Source: Phycomyces blakesleeanus NRRL 1555(-) (taxonomy: Eukaryota > Mucoromycota > Mucoromycetes > Mucorales > Phycomycetaceae). Taken from it: DNA of 64,000 nt. This document shows, piece by piece, positions 37,150 through 48,393 of the stretch (its first letter is position 1; each line of letters opens with the position of its first letter). Position numbers and translations under genes: made by a program. The stretch is taken from NCBI RefSeq assembly GCF_001638985.1, contig NW_017265140.1, positions 1,054,001 to 1,118,000 of the forward strand, in the 5' to 3' direction. Under the pieces are notes generated by a model. The model was not told the origin of the DNA. It searched no databases and was given only the letters and a program-made list of their open reading frames with translations.

Positions 37150-38300
37150 CATAATTTGTAAATATTGGGTTTTCAACAATGCTTCCAAAAGAAACCTCAG
37201 CTAATGTCTTTAGCATTCCTTGCCACAATCTGTTCTCATATTTTTTTTCTCCATATGAATTCCATCAACATTCATGGCACCATTTGTTTTGTTCACAATC
37301 TGGCCTTGCGGTTCATTTTTATTCCATTCCACAGACCTATGTAATAAAAGTTAATAAAATAATTTTATCTTTTATAATATTTTATCTTCTATAGTATTGG
37401 TATGAATACCATCAGATGTAATATACTTAACATTGTGATTGACTGTTCTATAAGTATAGTTCATATCAACCACTGATGTCAATCCCCCATATGCAGCTCA
37501 ACAATCTGTGTGAATAATGCTATTGGGCTTTACATACTTCTTTATCACTTGAAGGAGAGTTGCAACATCTCTCTGAGGAACTGTCACTAAAAATGTTTTT
37601 CGTTCTACTATTTTCTCAATACCTTCCAGAACCCAAACAGCTTCTACTCAATGTCCTCGGTGATATTTCCTCTTTCCAAATTTGCTTTCATCAATTTCAA
37701 CAATAATGGATTAATCATTGGCATCAATACCTCCTATAAAAATATTTAATATATCTATATATATTTAACTCTTATAAACTTATCAATTCTCATGTCATTG
37801 TTCGTTAAATCCATTTGAATCAATTGGTGAATACTAGCAATGAGATGTCTTATAGTTTCTGGAGAAACACCAAGCATAACTCCTATTGTCATTCTAGGAA
37901 TCTGATTTAACCAGTAATATATTCCTTGCATAAAAATATCATAGGAAAGATGTCTTTGTGCAAAGAAAGAATCCAATCTTTCAGATTTTCTTTCTCTTTT
38001 ACAACATGTTGCTTCCATGCTGTTTACTTCACTGCATCTGTAACTGTAGTCTCTGTCTTTTTCAAATATATAGTCCATAGAACTGCCACCAGAACAAGTA
38101 AAAATAATATGATTTCTTGGATATAAAGCATCCTGTGCAATCAAATATCTTTATATATATTAAATATTAATATATAATAATTAAAAATAACTTTTTTACT
38201 TACTGTTTTGCAACTTCAGATGTATATGTTGACGCCATTACATAGCTCAAAGGAGGAATAGATAATGGATGAACTGATAAAGAAGATTGATTATCCATTT
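37150..38300 (-). pseudogene. Merlin-superfamily (IS1016/ISXO2-like) transposase relic
   Basis: Minus strand, N- to C-terminal. First a segment with Cys and helix-turn-helix-like features (38144-37755; SERLDSFFAQRHLSYDIFMQ, then PRMTIGVMLGVSPETIRHLI). After a probable intron comes the ISXO2-like catalytic domain: VEIDESKFGKRKYHRG (first Asp), VPQRDVATLLQVIKKYVKP, IIHTDC-stop-AAYGGL (second Asp), NHNVKYITSDGIHTNTIE (third acidic residue), and after another intron GLWNGIKMNRKARL and EFIWRKK. This order and these motifs are specific to IS1016-type/Merlin DDE transposases. Stops include TGA after GH and TGA in place of Trp in HTDCW. No TIRs are assigned. It is a decayed single copy. Confidence 0.8.
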
Positions 38301-38923
38301 GAAAATAAATAAAGTGGAAATAAAAGAAAAGAAAGCAAAAAAAACAAATGAACATAATATTTAAACAAAATAAAAGCCATTAAAAAAACTTTTCTGTGAC
38401 CTGGAATGTGACTAAGCCACACAAACTATATTATTTATAAGATTATAACACTTAAAATAGATATTATAAACTTTATAATTATATTTTCTCTATTAATTTG
38501 TGACATTATGTGATGCCCAAACTGAATCTATATAGCTTATATTCACAGCATTGTTTTAGATATATGCACGTCACAAGACGTCACAAATTGATACAGAAAA
38601 CAAACTTTAAAATAATTAATAATAATGATTTAAATATGTTATATTTTACTAAATATTTATATGTCTTTTGTGGAAATTGAACTGGTGATCTACAGATTGC
38701 TTTATGACACTGTAAGCAAAGGGAGGAGTTTGAATTCGGAGCTTTAAAACACTATAAACCTTCAGAAATCCCAAATCTGTAATATTGCTAAAAACATATG
38801 CGGAGTAAGAAAAAAGCCATTTGATTTAGTAATAGTAATACAATTTGACTTCTCCCAAAAGTATTACTAAATTGAGCTTTGTAGATAACTTTTATTGAAT
38901 GAAATAACATCCTCTTTTATATC
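38301..38923. other. AT-rich spacer, insertion target of a solo LTR
   Basis: No gene. The right end immediately precedes the TTTTC target duplication of the solo LTR. Confidence 0.4.
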
Positions 38924-38928
38924 TTTTC

Positions 38929-39460
38929 TGTTGTGATAGTTGAAGTTAAAGAAGTTTTTAAGAGGAAGAATTGAAGATTTGAGATTAGGAACAAAGATTT
39001 GTGAGAACTTGTGTAGGTTTTGTTTATTGAGAAAGATTTGGTATCCAAGTTTGATCAGGTTCCTACACTGAATTACTACTGCTATTTATATTGTTTTGGA
39101 TTGGGAAAATTATATGACTGGAGGCAGGTAATCGATCCTATCTGAGCCTTAATCAGAGCAACATGATCTTGGGATAATTAATGTATGATTAATTATATAA
39201 ATGTGTGTAGTCCCAATGAAGTATCAACATCGAAAGTAAATGTGTTTATGAGTTATAATTATGCTTATAATAATCTACTGATGTATCCCATATTATGATG
39301 ATATCATCATATGAAATATAATCACTATCATGCATGCTAAACCTGTGTGTTAAATAATAAAGTAATTGGTAGACACCTTTGACTGGAATAGCTGAGGCCT
39401 TATATTATTTCCTTCAGACTTATTCTCAATTACAGCAGTAGTCAATACTCATTTACAACA
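38929..39460 (+). repeat. Solo LTR (532 bp) with TTTTC target duplication
   Basis: Begins TGTTGTGATAG and ends TCATTTACAACA, with inverted TGTTG/CAACA termini. TTTTC at 38924-38928 is repeated at 39461-39465. There is no internal retrotransposon sequence on either side, so this is a solo LTR left by LTR-LTR recombination. The second copy at 45894-46425 has exactly the same length. Orientation is arbitrary. Confidence 0.93.
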
Positions 39461-39465
39461 TTTTC

Positions 39466-39888
39466 TAAACCTACCCAGCTATTATAAATGTCTGTTCCGG
39501 TTTCTATTCTACTTTTGTTAAGCTATGTGCTTTCTAATTCTTTTATGTGTCAGAGTTGACATTGGTGAGCAAAATTGGTAGTTATAAGCAACCAGTAAGA
39601 GTTGACCTTTTAGGATAAAAGATTTTGACTTTGCCAATTGGTCTTTCATATATGTTTTAGATGTTTAAGATGGTGACTATACTTGTAGAAGATATTACTG
39701 GACAACAGGCATCTAAGGTATCTCCTTATTTTATCCTATGGAGAGTTTGAATTTTGAAAATCCGTTGAGGTAGTGACAGGTTTTACTTTTGGTAAATTCA
39801 ATTAGAATTGTATTTGTTTATACCAATCAGAAATATTTTTTCTTGTACTTTTAAGATCTTTTAATGATATATATTTATTATTTTATTA
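39466..39888. other. Spacer between solo LTR and MULE
   Basis: AT-rich, no gene; likely holds the 3' trailer and terminal sequence of the MULE to its right. Confidence 0.35.
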
Positions 39889-42060
39889 TTATCTCTGAGT
39901 ATTCAAGTTTCTAAAATATGAAGGGTTCTCACTTCTATATTCATCCATCAACCTCACAGCATCTGCGAGTGCTCTTTTTATAAGATCTGCCTTTGTTTGA
40001 TCTAAGCCAGGAATTGTCTTCAAAGTTTGAAGATCTTCAAAGCCGTGATGCATCGTTGCAGAATAAGCTGCAATTTCATCAAAGACATATACACCTCTAT
40101 CTTCAGCAGTACCTCCACTCTCTAATTCCTCCTCTACTTCTTCCTCAACTTCGTTCTCATTTGCATTTACAGTGTTTTGTCGGTTCAATACCACTCCTGC
40201 TATCTCCCATTGCTTGATGAAGCTGAATTTTGCCCCACAGTAATGCTTCAACAAATGTGAATGCTTGCATGGGATCTGGCAGGTCAGAAAGTTTGGGCAG
40301 GTGCAGCTTTGTATCAAGTCATTTGATATATTGACGGTTTACTACTTATCTTCTGTTACAAAAGATCTTATTTGCCACTCACCATTATAATCATCTATGC
40401 TGTTACCAGTCTCACCCAAAGGGTTGATAATCATGGAAGGGAGCATGTCATTTTGGATTTTTGAAGCAACAAAAGAATTTCTTGCTAACTCATTATCAAT
40501 GGGACCCATCTTATCATTGTTGAAGTGAATACACTCAACCTCTTGTTCAAAATAGAACTCCACATCATTTGTTAAGATAAAAATCAGTCGATCCAATTTT
40601 CTGATGCGTGCACGACCAAAGTAGATTGTCTTGAGTTGATTGTGCCATGATTCTACATAGTTGCTTGTCACATATCTCTGATGTTGTTGGCTAACGTATG
40701 GGACCCCCATCTTCACAACAATTCTTCATTCTCGGTCCATTTCTTAAAATATTTCAAAAACTGAGGTTGATCCTGAACCATCAGTTTAAAATCTTCAATT
40801 GCTCTTAGGAACATGTCTTCGTTGGACTTGATGAGAATGTGTCTCAGGTAGTTCTTCAGTGCAGTCTTATAATTCCCAAGTTGTTCTGATATATAAGAGG
40901 CATTAAGTTTAATCTTGCTGTCAAGGTTGTGCTGCCAAGCGCGAAGAACATGAAAATCACAGTAGTGAATTGTAGCATGAGGTAATGCTTCTTTGATTGC
41001 ATTAACCTCTATAATGCTACAGTCAATGGTGGTATTCATTAGTACAAAGCTGCTCTTGATGTGAAGGTGGTCAAGCCAAAGTTTGATGGGTATGGCTGTC
41101 TGGTTGTTTGTCACCATGTATGCAACAGGGAATCCCTTTCCTGTTTGAGGATGGCGAGTGACCAAAGTATATAATACTTCGTTGCTTCTGGATGAAATGG
41201 AATGGGTGGCATTGAGACAAAAAGATTACAAGATTCTCATGATTGAAACTTGCATTGGTGATTGAAATCCAAAGGCAAATTGTTTTTTACCGTCATTATA
41301 AACAGAAAGATTGATTTCAAAAATGCAATAGTTTTGTTCTGCTAGCTTTACATTTAACCAGATGGAAATAGATGCATTTTCATCAGAAGCAAACATATAT
41401 AACAAAGTAGTCATCTATTTTATATACGAGTATTTATTTGATATATAAATATTAATTTAATACGAAAGCTCTGTTATATTCATTGACAAACCTTTCTCAT
41501 TCTGTTGTAAATTTCTTCATAATTAGGCTTTCTAACGCCAACTCTCCAACTATCAATCTGTCTAAGAACTGAAATTCTTGTACTTCTACAGCTGCTGCCA
41601 CTTTTCAACTGATCTTCAATAATCTTTATGGCTTCAGAAGGCAAAGGAAGAGTTCTGACTTCGTCCCAGTCTCAAGGAACATGGTTTACATATGCCCTTG
41701 TTTGGCAAAATGTAACAACATTGGAGTTGTTAAGATGCTGTATAATTTTTAAGGCAGCTGTACAAGAGCATGCCTTTGTATCTTTCTGGGCAAGACGTAA
41801 TTGGCGGTTTGTTATATATTGGCCAGCACAGTGGCATTTTTTAGTCTCTCCAAAAACTAAACCTTTTCCAGAATATTTATACTTTTTATTCCATTTTGTT
41901 GAACATAAGACATTGATTCACTCCAGACACTTTTCCCATTCACTAGCTTTTACTAATATTGTCAAATTCAAAGGAAGCATCTTGATTCCTTCCAAAGGCG
42001 AGTTGATCAAGACTTGTTGAATGGTGGAATATCATAAATAGTGTTGTTTATATTGTTGTT
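39889..42060 (-). pseudogene. Mutator-like transposase with SWIM zinc finger, inactivated
   Basis: Minus strand. An N-terminal zinc-binding region at 42.0-41.5 kb (KKCHCAGQY..., ACSCTAALK) is followed by an intron and then the MULE core: FAFGFQSPMQVSIMRIL, SFCLNATHS, LYTLVTRHPQTGKGFPVAYM, then TTIDCSIIEVNAIKEALPHA with the second Asp and CDFHVLRAWQHNL, then VTSNYVESWHNQLK with the family's E-x-W-H motif. The end carries a SWIM finger (CTCPNFLTCQIPCKH). The first catalytic position, normally cLDATH, reads LNATH (Asn codon at 41211-41213). At least three nonsense codons interrupt it: TGA in the N-terminal region, TAA after MRIL, and the stop between the 40342 and 40317 frames. It belongs to a family different from the 16.5-18.9 kb MULE. 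Confidence 0.8.
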
Positions 42061-42534
42061 AGACATAATTGAAGTTTGTTTTTAAGAAAGAGGGAAGTGA
42101 TTATTTGTTGAAAAAAAATGCCATGTGTGGGATGCAAAAGCCACTGTCTGTTATTAAAGTTAGAAAGCCACAGGACTAAATTAAATACTAATTCAAACTC
42201 TCCGTAGGATAAAATAAGGAGATACCATCTAAGACATATTATTGTAGCTATTCTTTTAGCCAGAAATCAATTATCATTTTGTATAAACAGTCAAGAAATA
42301 TATTTAATAAAAAACATCTTTATTCTTATCTAAAAACTATTCATAAACTTGATAATCCCCAGTGGTATTGATTCTGCGACTTAGTTACAAGTGCTAGAAA
42401 AGAAATACCAGATCGAGACTTGACATATGAGCAAAAGGAAATCACTTCGGTCGTCGTTCTCAAAAGAGAATTCTGTGTAATCATCATTCTGATTGACTTA
42501 CAAGAATTCAGAAACGACATCAGGAATGACACTT
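42061..42534. other. Spacer beside tRNA-Pro
   Basis: AT-rich with one small minus frame (42341-42532) of no recognisable function. The right side is the downstream flank of the tRNA gene. Confidence 0.35.
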
Positions 42535-42539
42535 AAAAA
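42535..42539 (-). terminator. Pol III terminator of tRNA-Pro
   Basis: A run of five T on the tRNA strand, 11 nt after the tRNA 3' end, the usual RNA polymerase III stop. Confidence 0.8.
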
Positions 42540-42550
42540 GTGAAGGTCGA

Positions 42551-42622
42551 GGGCTTCTCCGGGAATCGAACCCGGGACCTCTCGCACCCTAAGCGAGAAT
42601 TATACCACTAAACCAAGAAGCC
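42551..42622 (-). tRNA. tRNA-Pro (anticodon AGG)
   Basis: On the minus strand the 72-nt sequence folds as a cloverleaf. The acceptor stem is GGCTTCT/AGAAGCC, the D arm contains GGTTTAGTGGTATAAT (A box) and the anticodon stem CTCGC/GCGAG encloses TTAGGGT with anticodon AGG. The T arm is CCGGG-TTCGATT-CCCGG (B box GGTTCGATTCC). There is no intron, CCA is not encoded and the internal promoters are complete. AGG (inosine-modified at the wobble base) reads CCU and CCC proline codons. Confidence 0.97.
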
Positions 42623-42750
42623 ATCTCTCTTTCCGCTGAGCGTCTTTGGTATAAGTTGGCCTAAATATTTCAAAACAAACAATTCCTCGCATCACATCAC
42701 TAAGAAGTATCCCATTATCCATCCATACACCATCTCGTGCATCTCTTTCC

Positions 42751-43425
42751 CAGCTTTCAGATAAGCCTAGTTTGAAGTCTCCAGCACCTTTGGTTCAAGA
42801 GTTATCTTCTTCAAGGCTTAAGAAAACCTTGTTCAAAAAGACCTTGACAAAGTCTTTTGCCCCCCAGACACCTTCTCTCCCAGTCGGAGCTCAAACAATA
42901 ATTAAATCTTCAATTACGCCCATTGCTACATCTGACTGCCCTCCAACTGCCAGAAAGCAGCAAATTTTTTATCTTACAGTACTGGACCAATTAGTGATGA
43001 ATTTGACCTGTATAAACTTTGCAACAAAGAGAATATCTTTCTTTGTGATTGACTATGATGAAGACCATAAACGATGCATTACACTAGCAGCCAAAGACGC
43101 AATCATTGCTGATCTAAGATCCTCTTTAGCTCTTTTGAAAGAGGCCTTTGACAAAGTTAAGGAATCTAATAAGACTTTAAAGTCTATGCTTCAGGCTCTT
43201 ATAGACAAAGACATTGTGGACCTTACATCCTTGATGACATCCAAACATGCACCAAAGAATATCACCAACAGCAGCAACAACAACAACAATAAGAATAATA
43301 ACAACAACAACAGCAATAGCAATAATAACAACAACTACAACAAAAACAGCAATAGCAACAATAACAACAACAACAACAATAACAATAACAACAACAACAA
43401 TAATAACAATAACAACAACAGCAAT

Positions 43426-43458
<33 letters not shown>

Positions 43459-44254
43459 AAAAGCAACAGCAATAATAACAAAAACAATAATAGTGATGAT
43501 GACACTAAAACAAACAGTATGTTCAAACAAATATATGCTGATAAAGCCAAGTCTACTATTGCAGCCACAGTCCCAAAAGTTTCAAAGCAGAAGCTTGACA
43601 TTCTAAAGGCTCAAACCATTTGAGCATTGCAGCCCACATCTGGACCTTCTACATATGACTTTGTGTATCTCTCATGCAAACGCTTTTATAAATATAATGA
43701 AGTATGCAAAATGATATCCATCCTAAAGATCTCTCAGTCCAGAATTCTTGATATTCACTGCCCTGCTCATAGAGTAATTGAACTTTTAGTCCATGGAGAT
43801 TTCAAATCTAAATTGATTGATCTTTTTCATAAACAGAAGATTGTGCCAATTGCCCATTTCAGCCCTTTGGATGGCAAAATTATCTGTGATCCCAAACTTG
43901 CTTTGGAGTCCTTAGATGTCCATGCTTCCAAAGCTCAAGAGCTGTTTGATAACAGAATATTACGTATGTGCCTCCACCAACCTGCCTACCTTGGAAACAA
44001 TATGATGCATCACTTCTCTACCATCAGTATTAACAGAGTTTCTGCAACAACATTAGCTGAATATCTGACTCAGCGCAAAACAATAATAACAACATTGACT
44101 GGCCCAAATATTGAAGATCTTCAAGATACCACAACAACAGCCAAGACAAAAGACGACCCAAATGCAATCATTGATAATATTGGAGATTCAAAATCTAACG
44201 AATTCGATAACAACATGGAGCTGGAAGATACCCAAAACAATTGCATGAATGAAT
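42751..44254 (+). pseudogene. LINE-type ORF1 with a long poly-Asn tract, one internal TGA
   Basis: An open frame begins near 42751 with no clear ATG and runs to TAA at 44254 with a single TGA at 43621. It has a Ser/Lys-rich N-terminus and a helical stretch with a likely coiled coil (IIADLRSSLALLKEAFDKVK). An Asn-rich tract of about 80 residues follows (43.26-43.49 kb, AAC/AAT codons). After the TGA comes a domain (YDFVYLSCKRFYKYNEVCKM, RILDIHCPAHRVIELLVHGD, PKLALESLD) that aligns along its length with ORF1 of the LINE at 52520-53587 (YQYVYIPRSCRLTHREVRNS, HILDINFLAKDVVGILVHN). No ORF2 follows, because the CACTA-like copy A begins just downstream. It starts about 130 bp upstream of the tRNA gene, pointing away from it. 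Confidence 0.65.
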
Positions 44255-44524
44255 AAACTAAAAATTGCACTGGAGAAATGACCCTGAATATCCTTGTGTG
44301 AAGATTCATGGTTACATATGGATATTTAGAGCAATTTTTCATCTCAGCATGTTTTTTGGTGTACATATTCATAAAGTCATGTTGTAATTTTCTATTGGCT
44401 TGGATATAATAACCATTCAAGTTATTTTATTATTATTATTATTATTATTATAAAGTTTGAACAAATAAAGTAAATGTAACACTTGTTTCCCTTTTATCTT
44501 AACATTTATAACAAAATAAACACC

Positions 44525-47500
44525 ATGTCCTCTACTTCTGAACTTTATAATAAGAAGTGCTATTGCACAAAATGCAGCAATAATCAACAAGGCTACAGCT
44601 TTGTTTCTACACAAACTCTTCAGCATCACAATAAAAGAGCAAGATATGAAGACATGGAAAGAAGTGAAAGAAGTATGTTTTGTTTTTCATTTTCATTTTC
44701 ATTTTGGTTATTTTATATAATGTTTTATTTCAATAGATATATCTGTTCAAAGAAATCTCATGGATATTGATTTTGAAAGTAAGAAACGTTAATTGTGATA
44801 AAAAGAGAAGTAAACTAAAAATTGAATTCTATATGTAACTATATCAAACCAACAAACCGGACCCATGGAAGCAATGTGCAGTCAGACCAACTCACCTGTT
44901 TGGGAAGGAGCCGCAATTTCTGACAATGAGGTTGCTTTTAGCAATGAGTCGAATGGCGAAAGTAGTGATGGTGATGAAAATGACAATGACAAAGAAAGTA
45001 ATGGCAGGGAAGAAAGTGAAGACAATGAAGAAAATATTGTTGAGATTGAAGTCTAAGAATTCAATACTGAAGGTTAGTCCATGTTAATTAACTAATAAAA
45101 AAAAGACCCAAAAAAAATTCAAGGAAAAGAACCAAAAAAGAAAAATCTGAAAAAAGGGGGAGTGTTAATTTTTTTATTTTTTTTTTACAATAGATTCTTT
45201 TGCCACCCCAAATATGCCTGAAAATCTGGTACACAGGTTCATTGCTACTTTTGTGATAATGTTTGCTTCCCACTATGTGGTCAATAAGGGTGCTGATGTC
45301 TTGATTGAGTTCATCAACAAGCTCTTGTCAATTTACGAGCAGGATTTCCAATTGCCCGTGAGACTTTCTGGTCCCCAAAGCATGACAGGATTCTCAGCCA
45401 TGACAAAAGGGATTAAAAGATTTGTCGTGTGTCAGGATTGCCACAAGGTATATGAGGAAAGTGTACCTGCTCCTTTGAATTGTGATTTCATAAAGCTTGG
45501 TGCACATACCGCCTGTAATTGCAAATTAATGGTCCAATCATTGTCTGGTGGTTTGGTCGCAAAGAAGTCTTATGTATATCAGTCTCTCACACATGCTCTT
45601 AAAATTCTTTTCCTCTATCCCAATTTCGAGCAAAAGATCATGCACTGGAACCAAGAATTCAAGATCACTGATACATTGTGTGATGTTTACAATGGTGAAG
45701 CCTGGACTGATTTGAAGGACAATGACAATGAATTTTTTGTTGAGCATCCTCGTTCATTGATGCTGACATTAAACATCGACTGGTTCCAACCTTTCAATGG
45801 TACTAGCTATTCCTGCGGTGCTATCTATCTGGTGATTAACAATCTGCCTAGAAGTGGGCAGTTTAAAGCAGAAAATACAATCCTTGTTGGCCTTGTTGTA
45901 GTGGTTGAAGTTGAAGAAGTTTTTAAGAGGAAGAAATGAAGATTTGAAATTAGGAACGAAGATTCGTGAGAACTTGTGTAGGTTTTGTTTATTGAGAAAG
46001 ATTTTGTATCAAAGTTTGACCAGGTTCCTACACTGAACTACTACTGCTATTTATATTGTTTTGGATTGGGAAAATTATATGACTGGGGTCAGGTAATCGA
46101 TCCTATCTGAGCCTTAATCAGAGCAATGTGATCTTGGGATAATTAATGTATGATTAATTATATAAATGTGTGTAGTCCCAATGAAGTATTAACATCAAAA
46201 GTAAATGTGTTTATGAGTTATAATTATGCTTATAATAATCCACTGATGTATCCCATATTATGGTGATATCATCATATGAAATATAATCACTATCATGCAT
46301 GCTAAACCTGTGTGTTAAATAATAAAGTAATCGGTAGACACCTTTGACTGGAATAGCTGAGGCCTTATATTATTTCCTTCAGACTTATTCTCAATTACAG
46401 CAGTAGTCAATACTCATTTACAACAGGCCTCATGCCTAGATCAAAAGAGCTAAAATCAGAAGAGATCAATCATTATCTCAAGCCATTAGTCGATGAAATG
46501 ATACAGCTCTATCTTGGAATACAGATACCCACCTACCAGCAAACAGACGGTGCAGCAGTTCGTGCAGCCTTATTGATGGTTGCATGCGATATACCTACTG
46601 CCAGAAAGACTAGTGGGTTCACCGCACACAACAGCATATGCGCCTGTTACAAATGTGACAATTAATTTTCTTGTCTACCAGGCACTTCTTCTGTTGATTT
46701 CCATGCATTTGATTGTGACCAGTGGCGCCATCGAAGTGATAGAGCAAACCGTGTGCATGCTGAGAAGTGGAATAGTGTGAGTATACCCTCAGAAAGGCAG
46801 CAGCTAAAGATCGAATATGGTGTTCAATGGTCACAGTTGTATCACCTTAGATACTTTGATCTAGTACATGGAACAATCATTGATCCCATGCATAATCTTT
46901 TTCTGGGAACACCAAAGAGAATGATTGAAACATGGACAAAAATCAAGAAAATGAAAAACAATAATCTGCTTGCAATGCAGACAGTTGCAGCAATGATGAT
47001 ATTGCCCAGCAACTATACCAAGCTGAAAACAAAGATAGGAAAGGGCTTTTCGCACATGAAAGCAGAAGAGTGGAAGTCTTGGGTATTAGTGTACTCTTCC
47101 GTGCTTCTAAAACCAGTTCTTCCATCCAATATGTTCAATGGCTGGATGCACTATGTAAAAGCATGCTGTATACTTGTAAAGCCGTCAATCAGTTTCATCA
47201 AAATAGACCAAGCACACAGATATCTACAAGAATTCTGTCAATCTTGTGAAGATACATATGAACCAAAAGTCCTCACCTGCAACATGTACCTGCACCTCCA
47301 TCTTCATGACACAATTCATGATTTTGGACCCGTGTATGGCTATTGGCTTTTTGGTTTTGAGAGATACAATGGTTTGTTAAAGAATAACAAGACAAACAGA
47401 AAAGATGGGTTTGAAACAACCTATATGACAAAATTCACTGCAGACGCATACAAAGCTGATTACGTACGAAATACGTTATCATGTCCAAGCCTCATTCCAT

Positions 47501-48240
47501 TCCTTCCTCTTTTCGAAAAACTTACCTCTACAACCGCACCTATAATGACCTATGCCACTTATGCTCCAACCAACCAACAACCTTTCCGACTGCAACAATT
47601 TGTAGACTCATCCTTAAGTTGAGCAGCACCTATCAAAGGCAATGAACCACTTTTCCCATCCATCTTTTCTTTACAGTCCTTAAAAGAATCAACAATGAGT
47701 GATATTGATTATCCTCAATTGTTAGATTATTATAAAATCGCCTATGCCATGCCCAATCTCATTTCTTACCACGATGCCAGATTGTCACAATATTTTGTAA
47801 ATAACCAAATCACTCAATTGAAATCAATTGATCTCCTTGGCCAAACATATATTGGGAACAACAGTTCTGGTAAGCGCGGGTCACTCATTCAAGCTTTCTT
47901 TCATAGCAGCAATGACCGAACTTCAAGCCTATATACCAGACAAATTCAGTATCTTTTTATACATTCATTTACTCTGCCTCCTCATCCAAACCACCGAGCA
48001 TCAACATTACATCAAGACCAGCATGTTTTTGCATACATCTGATGATATAATTTGACAAATGACAATGAACACAGAGATGAAGGTATTGCAATCTGCTTGC
48101 CAGAATTCTACGCTGATAATTATCACAGCATCTTGCCTGTACATTACATACACTTAGAGGTCGCAACTGCTGTAGATGTAACTGATATGAACAAAGAAAG
48201 AATGCTGGTCATTCCTATGCCAAAAAAATACTATATCTGA
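44525..48240 (+). pseudogene. Tnp2-type transposase of copy A, inactivated
   Basis: Exons correspond one-to-one with copy B: 44525-44672 (CYCTKCSNN..., zinc-knuckle-like), 44737-44778, 44839-45069 and 45194-48240. Defects: the exon-3 acceptor reads TAA instead of TAG (44838), there is a TAA in exon 3 (45054), a 532-bp solo LTR sits in exon 4 at 45894-46425, and there are TAA at 46663, TGA at 47620 and TGA TGA at 48040-48045. No frameshift is visible in exon 4 (LTR plus duplication is 537 nt, divisible by three). Catalytic motifs survive: LNIDWFQPF, IIDPMHNLFLG and YGYWLFGFERYNGLL. It is close to copy B in protein sequence (long runs of identity such as MTGFSAMTKGIK and VVCQDCHKVYEE). Confidence 0.85.
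45894..46425 (+). repeat. Solo LTR (532 bp) inside the copy A transposase, GGCCT target duplication
   Basis: TGTTG...CAACA ends. GGCCT at 45889-45893 is repeated at 46426-46430. Removing LTR plus one GGCCT restores the ENTILVGL|MP reading seen in copy B. It is the same family and exactly the same length as 38929-39460, with scattered substitutions only. No internal retrotransposon sequence is present. Confidence 0.95.
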
Positions 48241-48393
48241 AGCCTTTATGAATAATTATGCACTATGATTTTTTATGAGAATAATTAAATAAAAAACAAA
48301 GAACAAGTAATGCCTCTTTATATATTTTTTTGGTTATTTAAAGTATAAGACGTTATGAATGAAGAAAAAAAGAACAAAAAATATAAACTTTAT

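Noticed and set aside
43177..43606. Overlapping open frames in the Asn-repeat region (poly-Val/Ile, poly-Thr, poly-Leu)
   Set aside because: They are alternate readings of the AAC/AAT triplet repeat, not genes.
45894..46425. The 532-bp insert as an intron of the transposase
   Set aside because: It lacks GT-AG ends, is flanked by a GGCCT duplication and is repeated elsewhere at 38.9 kb, so it is an LTR.
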